From positions 13,699,001 through 13,763,000 of the forward strand of contig NC_056753.1 in the NCBI RefSeq assembly GCF_018687715.1: DNA of 64,000 nt, given 5' to 3'. Numbering within the stretch: the stretch's first letter is position 1; each line of letters starts with the position of its first letter. This DNA comes from Carya illinoinensis. Taxonomy: Eukaryota > Streptophyta > Magnoliopsida > Fagales > Juglandaceae. Under the pieces are notes generated by a model. That model saw only the letters and a list, made by a program, of their open reading frames with translations, was not told the DNA's origin and did not search any database. Positions 33,508 to 43,137 of this stretch are shown piece by piece. Position numbers and translations under genes: made by a program.

Positions 33508-33740
33508 GTCCCGTAAAAATGACTCATCACCAAAGGGGATGGTAGATAGCTCATCCATTGTGTAGTCCATGCAACAAAAGTTTGAACGGTTGAATTTGGC
33601 TTTGGGGGAAGTGAGGGATAGGATGGATCAACAAGGTGCATTAATTAGAAATCTACAAGGTGGGAGAGATAGGAGGAGTCATGAGCCTACTAGTATTAAA
33701 CATGAGTATAAGAATGAAGAGTATGGCGAATCTCTTGTTG
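33508..33740 (+). pseudogene. Element M gag N-terminal remnant
   Basis: It starts at ATG 33508 (MSRKNDSSPKGMVD), with a stop near 33563, then LALGEVRDRMDQQGALIRNL. It reads past the family gag-core deletion (KNEEYGESLVV) and then enters LTR sequence at TTCACGCTACAG. Confidence 0.78.
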
Positions 33741-34424
33741 TTCACGCTACAGTACCCGTGGCACTATTCACTTAGGGTTTTGGGGGATTGTTTATTTAAA
33801 TCACTTGTAGCCTCATTTGATCAGGTTAGACATTATTGAAATTGATGAATTTTATTCATTGTGAGTTGAGTTTATCTCCTCTTGTTCTTGATTGAACGTT
33901 TGAACTTATTAAAGGTAAATCACAACCTTTGTGGTGTTCCTCCTTTGTAATCTGGGTTCTTGAGATGGGTTCTTCAACGGGTCTAGATTTTCATATAATC
34001 TAGGTTCTTGAAACGATTTCTTATCGGGTCTAGATTCTCCATCCATTGACTTGAGTTTGGCTTTCTTGGGCTTGGTTTTCCAATATTGTTGTTGGGTCTC
34101 AAAGCGAGTCGATTGTGGTTCACATCACCGCGGTACTGTAGCGTGAACAGTGCCGCGCTACAGTTACTTCTAAAACCCTAGTTCATATAAAATAATAACT
34201 TTTCAAATACGCCCTTGGCCAAAATAGAATCCCTTCCCAAAAACCCTAATTCATTAGAAATAAGATGTGTGGGCTGGACATCCCCCAAGCCCAATTATTC
34301 TAGATTAATTCCTATGACTAATAAAATAAGCCTTTTTAATGAAATAAATAAGTCCATGGTCTTCAATAACAATAGGCCCAAGTCGTGTCTTCCATAGCGT
34401 ATTACATGGATGAAAACTGGATCT

Positions 34425-36436
34425 TGATGAAGCGCTAAAACTGCATGATTAAGTTACTTAAGCGAACAAATTGTTTAATAAAAAATGATTTAAGTACTTA
34501 ATTATGCAATAGATCACAATACTTGAGTCAATTGATAAATTCTGGTATTTTTGTGCTTAAAAAGATTTATAATACAATTGTTTCACACGACAATAAATAT
34601 TTCATTTTTATTCCTCTCATAACAGGGGTAGTTTGAGCAATACACAGTAAAGATATCATTCAAGTGTGAATGTACACGTGCTTACCATTGCAAGACATGC
34701 AACACACATGCAATACACGTGCAGCATGAGCTGCACATTTGCTGTGAATTGTATAAAATGACAGCACACACTCGACATGAAGAAAGAAAATCACATGGAC
34801 AGCAACCACTCATTCGGACACCATGCAGTAGACTCACACACGCTGTACAGCAGCAGAAAGAAACCCATTCACACATGCAGAAAGGCACTCGGACGTTACA
34901 GCAGACAGCAGCCTTCAAACATGCAAATCACACATGCAGAAAAACAGACAGCAATCATTCGAAATGCACATATGCAGAAAACGTGGACCAGCTCACACAT
35001 ACAATACATGCACACATGCAGACCATTCAGACCACATGGACAGCACACATGCAGCAGGTCAGCAGAAGAAAAAAAAAGCAGATGGCCAACTTTGACAGAG
35101 CTGGACTTCACTCAAAGAAACACATGCTGGTGCTTTTCGGTTCTACACCTGGGGACCACTCGGACGTGCAGTTCAATAGAAAGACAGCAGAGATTTAATT
35201 CTTTCTTTCTCGTTCGGTGGTAGCCTTTAGCAGTTGAAGACAGCAGGAGATCACATGGGATCGGGCTGGCCTTTACTTTTCAAACCTGTTTTATACGGCT
35301 GGGAGTTTTCGGCTTGGCAGAGCAGGGGGCAAGACTTGGGCAGCTGTTTTTCTTGACTTTTACTTTCATTTTTTTTTCTTGCTTTCGGTTTGGCAGTAGG
35401 AGGAGCTTGGGAGTTTCAGTTTTTTTTCTTTCTTTTCTTCTCGTTTAAGAGAAGCAGCTGGTTTAGGGTCCAGCAGACTTTATTTTTTTGCATTTTTCGT
35501 TGGAGACAGTTCAGTAGCTAGATTTGTTATTTTCTTTTCTTTTGTTTTAGACGCTGGGCAGCCAGTTTAATTTTCTCTATTTCTTTGGTTTTTCATTCGG
35601 CTACAGCAGTAGCTAAGCTTTGTTTTCATTGTTTCTTTCATTTTTTCATTCGGCTATAGCAGTAGCTTAGTTTTGAAGTTTCTTTTTTCTTGCTTTTTGT
35701 TCAGACCTGGAGGAGGGTAGTTCTTAGTTTTGTTCTTAGGAATTTTATTTCTTTTCTTTTAGTTTAGATGCAAGGCGGCTGTTTTTCTCTTAGATTTTAT
35801 CATGGTTCAACTTAGATTAATCTTTGTTGCTAGAAATATTATGCGTAACTAATTTCTTAAGCTTGGGTTGTGGAATGGGACATGATTTGTTTTGGATTCT
35901 AGATCGATGCAATATTTTGTTGATAATTATTGATTTCACTATGTTACTAGTCGGATTTAAATTGAAAATAGATTGAAACTCTTGCTCTTGTTTTGTTGTT
36001 GACGTAAGGCACAACAAAAGCTTGAAAATTATCAAGGCTTCTCTCGTTTGTTTGTTAATGTGTGTTCGGCTAGTAAAATAGAAAATCCCTTAGGAAAATA
36101 TTGCAAAACTTGAGCTTAACCTTTTTATCTTCCGATTATCAATGCCTTGATTGGGTTGTTAATCGAGAAAATTATCTAGAATCCAAAATAAAGAGAGTCC
36201 CAAACCCAACCCAAGTGTTCGTTAATTTGTTTTTTTTAGAAACTCTAATTTCAATTTCGATTATCTTTTTGCATTGCATTTTAATTTTATTTTCATCTCT
36301 CATACTCGATTCATTTGTTACTCACAAATCTCTTATACGCTTTGATAACCCTTTGTCCCTGTGGAATACGATCCTGGACTTATCCTTGATACAACTTGAC
36401 ACTTCTACACTTGGAAGCACATTCGAAACCGAGTCA
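34425..36436 (+). repeat. Solo LTR N (2012 bp), Athila/Tat-like
   Basis: It is bounded by TGATGAAGCGCT and ACCGAGTCA with perfect TSD GATCT (34420-34424, 36437-36441). The end has CCTTTGTCCCTGTGGAATACG, a phrase seen at Athila/Tat LTR ends, hence the tentative class and plus orientation. There are no coding motifs. A cluster of nine CATGCA motifs lies at 34695-35055 and a T-rich region with repeated CATTCGGCTA-AGCAGTAGCT at 35595-35670. Confidence 0.82.
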
Positions 36437-37111
36437 GATCTCCTCCTCTCGAGCCCATCTTGAATGTTGGGCTCTTGCAAAACACGTTTCAAGTGGATTT
36501 CACTCATCCTTGCATAGCTTCTTTGATCTTCCTAGCTCTTGATCTTGTAATTGCCCTAACTGAAACTTGCAAATGATCATTACGACTTGGTCCACCTTGG
36601 GTCCCATCATTGCCCCTCTCCTCAAAAGGATCCGACCTCGAATCTCCACCTAGATCAAAGGGAAAGATCAAAAACATTGAAAGTAGTAGAAATATAGTAC
36701 TTACCTAGAAGATCCACTTGATATGAATTATCATTAATTTTCTCAAGAATGTAAAAAGGTTTATCCAAGCCACTCCTATCATCAACAAGCATAAACATCA
36801 ATGCTAAAGTAGTAAGTGGATTAAAACCATATACAATCTCAAGATGAGAATAAAAAATAGTAGTATGCATGATCTTATTACGTGCAAAATCCAACAAGGG
36901 CAAATGATGCTCCCGTAAACGTTCATGCAACAAGTCAATGAAAAGAAAATAATACTCCCATAAACGTTCTTGAAACACATCTAGAATCTTCCTTACACCA
37001 AACTGACCATTCCAATTATATGCGACCTCAATGAATGGTAAACCGTACTCCCAAAAGTGTTCATGCAATACGCCTAAACTCTTCTTTACACCAAAGTGAC
37101 CACTCCAACTA

Positions 37112-37894
37112 TGATGGGCCCCAAGGTGGACCAAGTCTTAAGGATCAATTACAAGATTAAGAGCCACGAAGATTAAGGGAGCAATACAAGAATTGGTGCA
37201 ATCCAATTGGGATGAAGCTAGCAAGAGCCCAACACACATGATGGACTTGAAAGAAGGAGAACCAGTTTTGATCCACTTGATCCAAGTTATGGAAGACACG
37301 ACTTGGGCCTATTGTTATTGAAGACCATGAATTTATTTATTTCATTAAAAGGCCTTATTTTATTAGTCAAAGGAATTAATCTAGAATAATTAGGCTTGGG
37401 GGATGTCCAGCCCATATGTCTTACTTCTAATGAACTAGGATTTTTGGGAAGGCCTTGTATTTTGGCCAAGGGCATATTTGGAAAGTTATTAATTTATGTG
37501 AACTAGGGTTTTAGAAGCTACAGTACTCGCGGCACACTTAGGGTTTTGGGGAATTGTTTATTTAAACCAATTGTAGCCTCTTTTGAGGAGGTAAGACATT
37601 ATTGAAATTGATGAATTTTATTCATTGGGAGTTGAGTTTATCTCCTCTTGTTCTTGATTGAACTTTTTAACTTATCAAAGGTAAATCACAACCTTTGTGG
37701 CTTTCCTCCTTTGTAATTTGGGTTCTTGAGACTGGTTCTTCAACGGGTCTAGATTTTAATATAATCTAGGTTCTTGAAAACAGTTCTCATTGGGACTAGA
37801 TTCCTCCATCCAATAGACTTGATTTTGGCTTTCTTGGGTTGGTTTTTCAATATTGTTGTTGGGTCTCAAAGCGAGTCGATTGGGGTTCACATCA
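37112..37894 (+). repeat. Element J 5' LTR (783 bp)
   Basis: It runs TGATGGGCCCCAAGG...GGTTCACATCA. One hairpin arm and loop are deleted at 37516/37517 (TTTTAGAAG joined to CTACAGTACTCG). Confidence 0.88.
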
Positions 37895-37896
37895 TT

Positions 37897-37909
37897 TGGT
37901 ATTCAGAGC
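37897..37909 (+). other. Element J primer binding site with extra T
   Basis: TGGTATTCAGAGC follows the LTR end after two T, the same variant as in C, M and P. Confidence 0.72.
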
Positions 37910-38730
37910 AAGGTTTCCGTTCAGGTCTGATTCTATCTTTTGTTTATTGCATCTTTAATTCTAGAGCTTCATTGTTCTAGGGTTCCTAAAAAAAACAAAA
38001 AAAGAAAAAGGTGCAGAAATTCGTTTTTCCTAGGGCTGCGAAAATTTGCACCATCTAGGGTTGAAATTTCTAGGGTTTCATTGATTCCCTTCTATTTCCT
38101 TGTCAATTTTTATGTGTTTGAATTCAATTGTTTGATTATCACAATTGAATATTTCTGTTTGTGGTTGAATTGTTGAGAAAATAAGGGAAAAGAAAAGAAA
38201 GGAAAAGAAAAAAAAGAGAAAAAAAATTTGGAAAAAAAAAATACAAAAAAAAAAGAGAGAGAGAGAGAAGGAAAGTAAATGTAGCATATTCAATGGTTGC
38301 TACATAGTTACAATAAAAGAGAAATAAAGAAATTTTGTTGATTGGGTCTTGTCCTTAAAGGGGCTGAGTTACCTCTTGTTACTTCATTCTAGTTGTTATC
38401 TTGTTTTGTAATTACTCTTTCCGTCATATAAATACCTTGAGTCTTGTGTCATTTTTGTTCCCTCCGTGTTTTTCTTGTTCTTGTTTCTTTGGACCTAATT
38501 ACTAGTTGGAATAAAACAAGGTTGTATTGTCTTGATTTAGTTCAATTAGTTCTTCAAAAACTTGAGTGGGAAAACTCTTGAGGTAAAAGGCAAGAGAGTG
38601 TGAGATCATTATCGTGAAAAAGCCAATTAAGAGTGAAACACGAGTGGAGTGCCATTATTCGAGTGTAAACACGTAAGGAAGCATGTGAGGTCTTTTTTCC
38701 TCTAACATTCTTTTTTGTGCAGAGCATATG

Positions 38731-39549
38731 ATGTCTCATAAAAATGACTCATCACCAAAGGGGATGGTAGATAACTCATTTTTTGTGTTGCAGTCCATGC
38801 AACAAAAGTTTGAAAGGTTAAATTTGAAGTTGGGGAAAGTGAGGGATAAGATGGAACAACAAGGTGCATTGATTAGAAATTTGCAAAGTGGGAGAGATAG
38901 GAGGAGACGTGAGCCTAGTATTGAGAATATGTACGATAAGAATGAAGAGCCTAACGAGTCTCTTATTGTTAGGCGTGCTTCTAATACAGAATTTAAGATG
39001 GATGATATAGAGCAGCAAAGAGAGAAAATTTTCCATACTAGATGCCACATCAATAACAAGGTATGTAGTATGATCATTGATGGGGGAAGTTGTACTAATG
39101 TTGCTAGCACTACTTTAGTTGAGAAATTGAATTTACCTACTTTGAAACACCCTAGACCATGCAAGTTGCAGTGGTTAAATGATTGTGGGGAGGTTAGGGT
39201 AAATAAGCAAGTGTTAGTATCTTTTTTAGTTGGGAGGTACAAGGATGAGGTACTTTGTGATGTAGTGCCTATGCATGCTGGCCATATTTTGTTGGGGAGG
39301 CCGTGGCAGTGTGATAGGAGAGTGATCTATGATGGATTTAGGAACATGTACAGTTTTGAAAAGGATGGAAAAACAATCAAACTTGCTCCTTTAACTCCAA
39401 CACAAGTGCATGAGGACCAACTGAAGTTGAAAAGTGAGATTGATCAAAAAAGAAAGAGGGAAAGTGAGATTGATCAAAAAAGAAAGGGAGAAAGTGAGAT
39501 TGATAAAAAAAGAAAGAGTGAAAGTAAGATTGAGAAAAAAAAGAAATAG
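38731..39549 (+). CDS. Gag N-terminus fused to protease (element J), open frame
   Basis: This is a clean frame of 272 codons from ATG 38731 (an ATG also precedes at 38728). Residues 1-55 are the coiled-coil-like gag N-terminus (LQSMQQKFERLNLKLGKVRDKM). An Arg-rich stretch (GRDRRRREPS) follows, then at once SLIVRRASNTEFKMDD and the protease: [17 protein letters not shown] near residues 112-128 and HILLGRPWQCDRR near 188-200. The C-terminus is four near-repeats of SEIDQKRKRE type. The capsid and zinc knuckle are missing by a deletion shared with C and M. Protease here has DGGS where retropepsins usually have DSGA/DTGA, which is normal for this family. The frame may survive by chance; protein activity is unproven. 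Confidence 0.72.
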   Translation: MSHKNDSSPKGMVDNSFFVLQSMQQKFERLNLKLGKVRDKMEQQGALIRNLQSGRDRRRREPSIENMYDKNEEPNESLIVRRASNTEFKMDDIEQQREKIFHTRCHINNKVCSMIIDGGSCTNVASTTLVEKLNLPTLKHPRPCKLQWLNDCGEVRVNKQVLVSFLVGRYKDEVLCDVVPMHAGHILLGRPWQCDRRVIYDGFRNMYSFEKDGKTIKLAPLTPTQVHEDQLKLKSEIDQKRKRESEIDQKRKGESEIDKKRKSESKIEKKKK

Positions 39550-40132
39550 TGATGCCAAAACCTCAGGAGAAGGAGAGAGTGAAAAGAACAAAGAGAGTGG
39601 AGAAAAAATAGAGAGTGAAAAGAATAAAGAGACTGAAGAAAAGAGAGAGAGTGAAAAGAAAAAAGAGAGTGAAAAGCAAAAGAGAGTGAAAGAAAAAAAG
39701 AGAGTGAAAAGAAAAATGAGAGTGAAAAGAAAAGTGAGAGTGAAAAAAGTGAGAGAAAAATAAAGAGAGAATTGAGTTTTTATACTAAGGCAAATTTTAA
39801 TACTAATGAACTTGACGTACCTTTGCCTAGTATTGTTGTTTCTTTATTGCAAGGATATAAGCTCATGATTCCTACTGGTGTGTTTAGTGGATTTCCACCT
39901 ATTAGAGAGGTAGAGCATTACATTGATTTTGTGCCAGGTGCGACAATTACTAACCGACCTCTTTTTCAAGAACATGAGTCCTTGATACACTTGAAGGGAT
40001 AAGGTAAGTTGTTGACTAGAATGCATAGTAAGTGGGACGAATGTATTGAGACTTATCCTCATGAAATCAAATACACACATGGTAAGGAAAATCTTGTGTT
40101 TGATGCATTATCAAGAAGGTATGTCCTTGTCT
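39550..40132 (+). pseudogene. Element J charged spacer and RNase H end fragment
   Basis: After the stop, a shifted frame continues the Lys/Glu/Ser repeat (GESEKNKESGEKIESEKNK) to about 39770. Then SLLQGYKLMIPTGVFSG and EHYIDFVPGATITNRP jump directly to HESLIHLKG and CIETYPHEIKY, i.e. RT and most of RNase H are deleted at the same place as in element C. It ends at SRRYVLVF where 3' LTR sequence begins. Confidence 0.82.
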
Positions 40133-40514
40133 TCACGCTATAGTACCTGCGGCTCACTTAGGGTTTTGGAGGATTGTTTATTTAAACCAATTGTAGTCTC
40201 TTTTGAGGAGGTAAGACATTATTGAAATTGATGAATTTTATTCATTGTGAGTTGAGTTTATCTCCTCGTGTTCTTGATTGAACGTTTGAACTTATCAAAG
40301 GTAAATCACAACCTTTGTGGTGTTCCTCCTTTGTAATTTGGGTTCTTGAGACTGGTTCTTCAACGGATCTAGATTTTAATATAATCTAGGTTCTTGAAAC
40401 GAGTTCTCATCGGGTCTAGATTCCTCCATCCAATCGACTTGATTTTGGCTATCTTGGGTTGGTTTTCCAATATTGTTGTTGGGTCTCAAAGCGAATTAAT
40501 TGGGGTTCACATGA
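40133..40514 (+). repeat. Element J 3' LTR, 5'-truncated
   Basis: It enters the LTR at TTCACGCTATAGTACC, the right arm of the LTR hairpin, and ends GGTTCACATGA before TSD AACTA. Confidence 0.85.
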
Positions 40515-40854
40515 AACTATATGCAAACTCAATAAATGGAAAGTAATACTTCCACAAACATTCATGAAACACATACAAAATCCTCTTTACACCAAAATGA
40601 CCCCCAACAAACCATATCCATGCACAAACAACTTACGCAGACTAGTAGGCTTACAAAGTTTATTCTCTCCAAACAAATACCAATCTAGTCTATAACACTT
40701 ACCAAACAATATTTTCTCACGTACTCCATACACACTGACAAAGTCATCATCATTATCATGCAATTTCTTGTCATATTCAAATCTCAATAACTTTGCATCT
40801 AAAATAATGATATGATCATACCTTTTTGCTAATGCATCAACCACAAAAGTTTCC

Positions 40855-41879
40855 TGATGGGAACCAAGGTGGAGGTAGCCCTAAAGATCCTTTGCAAGTT
40901 CTAGATGGGCCAATTACAAGATCAAGAGCCAAGAAGATCAGGGAAGCAATGCAAGGATTGGTGCAAATCACTTGGGATGAAGCTAGGAAGAGCCCAATAC
41001 TCAAGATGGGCTTGAAGGAATGAGAACCAGTTTTGATCTATTTGATATAAGCTGTGGAAGACATGTCTTAGAGATAGGGCCTATTGTTGTTAAGGCTTTC
41101 AATTTATTATTAGTTTAGAATAAGTGGGCTTGAGGATGCTTAGCCCACATACGTCATATTTCTAATGAGCTAGCATTTTTGGGTAGGCCTTGTATTTTGG
41201 CCAAGGGCATATTTGGAAAGTTATTATTTTATGTGAACTAGGGTTTTAGAAGTTACTATAGTGCGGCACTGTTCACGCTATAGTACCCGCAGCACTATTC
41301 CCTTAGGATTTTTGGGGTTTGTTTATTTAAACTACTTGTAGCCTCATTTGAGAAGGTTAGACATCATTGAATTTTTATTGGTGAGTTGAGTTTACTCCTC
41401 TTGTTCTTGATTGAATTTATGAACTTATCAAAGGTAAATCACAACCTTTGTGATGGTCGTCCTTGTAATTTGGGTTCTTAAGACGGGTTCTTCAACGGGT
41501 CTAGATTTTAATATAATCTAGGTTCTTGAAATGAGATCTCAACGGGTCTAGATTCTCCATTCATAGACTTGAGTTTGGCTTTCTTGGGTTTGTTTTTCCA
41601 ATATTGTTGTTGGGTCTCAAAGCGAGTCAATTGGGGTTCACATTATTTGGTATTCAGAGCAAGGTTTCCAATCAAGTCTGAATCTATCTTTTAATTATTG
41701 TATCTTTAATTCTAGGGCTTCATTGTTCTAGGGTTGCAAAAAAAAAAAAAAGGTGCAAAAATTCGTTTTTCCTAGGGCTGCCAAATTACTCTATCATTTT
41801 GATTTTGTGTTCATCATCATAGGGTGGTTAGATTTCTTGTTTGATGGTTGCCAAAATTTGCACCATCCTAGGATTTGAA
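40855..41879 (+). mobile_element. Element P: 5' LTR, PBS and leader only
   Basis: The LTR is 40855-41645 (TGATGGGAACCAAGG...GGTTCACATTA), PBS TGGTATTCAGAGC at 41648-41660, and the leader resembles C and M up to about 41879. It then changes abruptly to Tekay-type 3' sequence. The LTR start keeps the integrase-tail reading GPITRSRAKKIREAMQGLVQ. Confidence 0.83.
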
Positions 41880-42890
41880 AAACATGATTTTTGGAGATAA
41901 TTAGGTATAAAATTCTGTGCTGATTTTGAGGAATGAGTAGTGATTGGGAGTTTTAGTGTGAGATTAATCATTTGGTTGTGCAATTTATGCTTATTGATGG
42001 TTTACTTTGGAGTGGATATTAGGTTATCATGGTATAGTATACAGTGAAGGTTTAGAGGTTATAGCACAAGAGTCGATTGAGGTTAGTACAGTTTATTGTG
42101 GAAAGATAGTAATTGTTGGAATTTACTTGGGTGCGGTATTGAGGTTCTTGTGGATATGGTGATTTCGGTTTATGTGGCTGCTTTAGGAGTTCTAGACATG
42201 ATGCGTCGCTGGGAGACTGGTATGAATATGATGGAATTGCCTATAGAAGTAGATTTGGGGAGAGCATTACTCATGCTTGTTTGGGAATGGTTGATAATAT
42301 GATTTTCTCAAATATATTCTGAGTTGTATCTTGTATCCCGCTTGGCGCTGATGTTTGACCCCACAAATTTCGAGGACGAAATTTATTTTAAGGGGGGGAG
42401 GATGTGATACCCCGTTTTTACGTGTATTTTCACTAAAAGAGTATTTTAATTTAATTAAAATATTAGTTCAGTGATTTTAAATTACTGAATTTTAATTGGA
42501 TTTATTTAGTTGTGATATTTGTTTTGTGGAGCTTTCTTAATATTTATTATCGTTTTGAATTTAAATTACTGTGTAATTTATTTTAGTTTGTTTTTGGATT
42601 TAAAATTTAGTTGTTACTTTTTACTAGTTATTTATTATATTTTAGCTTGATGTGGTGTTTAAATTATTTTAATTGTTTTATATCTTTTAAAATTATTTTC
42701 GTCGGATCAGTTTTTGGACTCCAGAGGTGAGGATTGGACCTCATTTCTTTTCCCCATCTTTTCTTTTTCTCTTTTTCTTTTTCTCATTTCCTTTTCTTTC
42801 TCTTTTCTTTCTTTTCTTTTCTTTCTCTTTTCTTTCTTTTCTTTTTCTTTCTTTTTCTTTTTCTCTTCCGTTCTCCTTCCGCTCGACGTA

Positions 42891-42891
<1 letters not shown>

Positions 42892-42958
<67 letters not shown>
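42892..42958 (+). repeat. (CT)n microsatellite in LTR H
   Basis: About 33 uninterrupted CT units. The equivalent place in LTR A (7979-7990) has only a few GA units, so the tract expanded here. Confidence 0.97.
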
Positions 42959-42960
<2 letters not shown>

Positions 42961-43137
42961 ACTATCGGCGTTTTTCTTCTCCGCCCAGACCGCCGCAGTC
43001 CGGCCACCGTGGCCTACACCACCCATCCAGTTTTCTTCCCATTCGATCGGTGAACCTCCCCACCAAGTTTCACCTCCATTCGAGCCACCGTTAGCCGCCA
43101 CGAGCTCCTTCAAGCCACACGATTTTTCCTCCATTTC

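Larger units (their letters stand above)
31469..34127 (+). mobile_element. Element M: very short B-family derivative (2659 bp)
   Basis: It has a 5' LTR with internal duplication (31469-32815), PBS, leader, gag N-terminus (33508-33740), then a direct jump into the middle of the 3' LTR (33741-34127). TSD is CCACG (31464-31468) and CCGCG (34128-34132). It lacks protease, RT and integrase. It lies within E1 next to its hairpin. Confidence 0.87.
28143..36609 (-). repeat. Element E 3' LTR (E1), split in four
   Basis: Plus-strand ends are TGATGTGAACCCC (28143) and TGGGTCCCATCA (36609). It is split by E2 (TSD TGTTG), M (TSD CCACG/CCGCG) and N (TSD GATCT). It lies against a PPT on its right side, so it is a 3' LTR and not a solo LTR. 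Confidence 0.85.
37112..40514 (+). mobile_element. Element J: complete short B-family derivative (3403 bp)
   Basis: It has a 5' LTR (37112-37894), PBS, leader, an open gag-N/protease frame, a charged repeat, RNase H end fragment, and a 3' LTR lacking its first ~400 bp (40133-40514). Perfect TSD AACTA (37107-37111, 40515-40519). It lacks the gag core, RT and integrase. It lies in the module array of E. Confidence 0.9.
28143..40854 (-). mobile_element. Element E: B-family derivative (minus), interrupted by E2/F, M, N and J
   Basis: Its pieces are the 3' LTR in four parts (28143-28345, 31317-31468, 34133-34424, 36442-36609), a PPT next to 36609, and integrase/linker remnant 36610-37111 plus 40520-40854. 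Each interruption is bounded by a matching 5-bp TSD, and rejoining gives an LTR of about 815 bp, the family size. Element P replaces the rest at 40855. The coding remnant is closest to element C (RFEYDKKLHDNDDD). Confidence 0.82.
36610..40854 (-). pseudogene. Element E integrase remnant: iterated modules, no catalytic core (split by J)
   Basis: Read leftwards from 40854: a linker VVDALAKRYDHIIILDAKLL and RFEYDKKLHDNDDD, then after a frameshift GHFGVKRILYVFHE-CLWKYYFPFIE (first module, interrupted by J), SGHFGVKKSLGVLHE-HFWEYGLPFIE (second), NGQFGVRKILDVFQE-RLWEYYFLFID (third) and a partial unit. Then come NKIMHTT, YGFNPLTTLALM and the C-terminal SYQVDLLGKYY. The unit spacing is 93 bp on each side, including across J after removing J and one TSD. 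The DDE core and the Cys half of the zinc finger are missing. The frame is open from 37134 to 36655. Confidence 0.82.
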
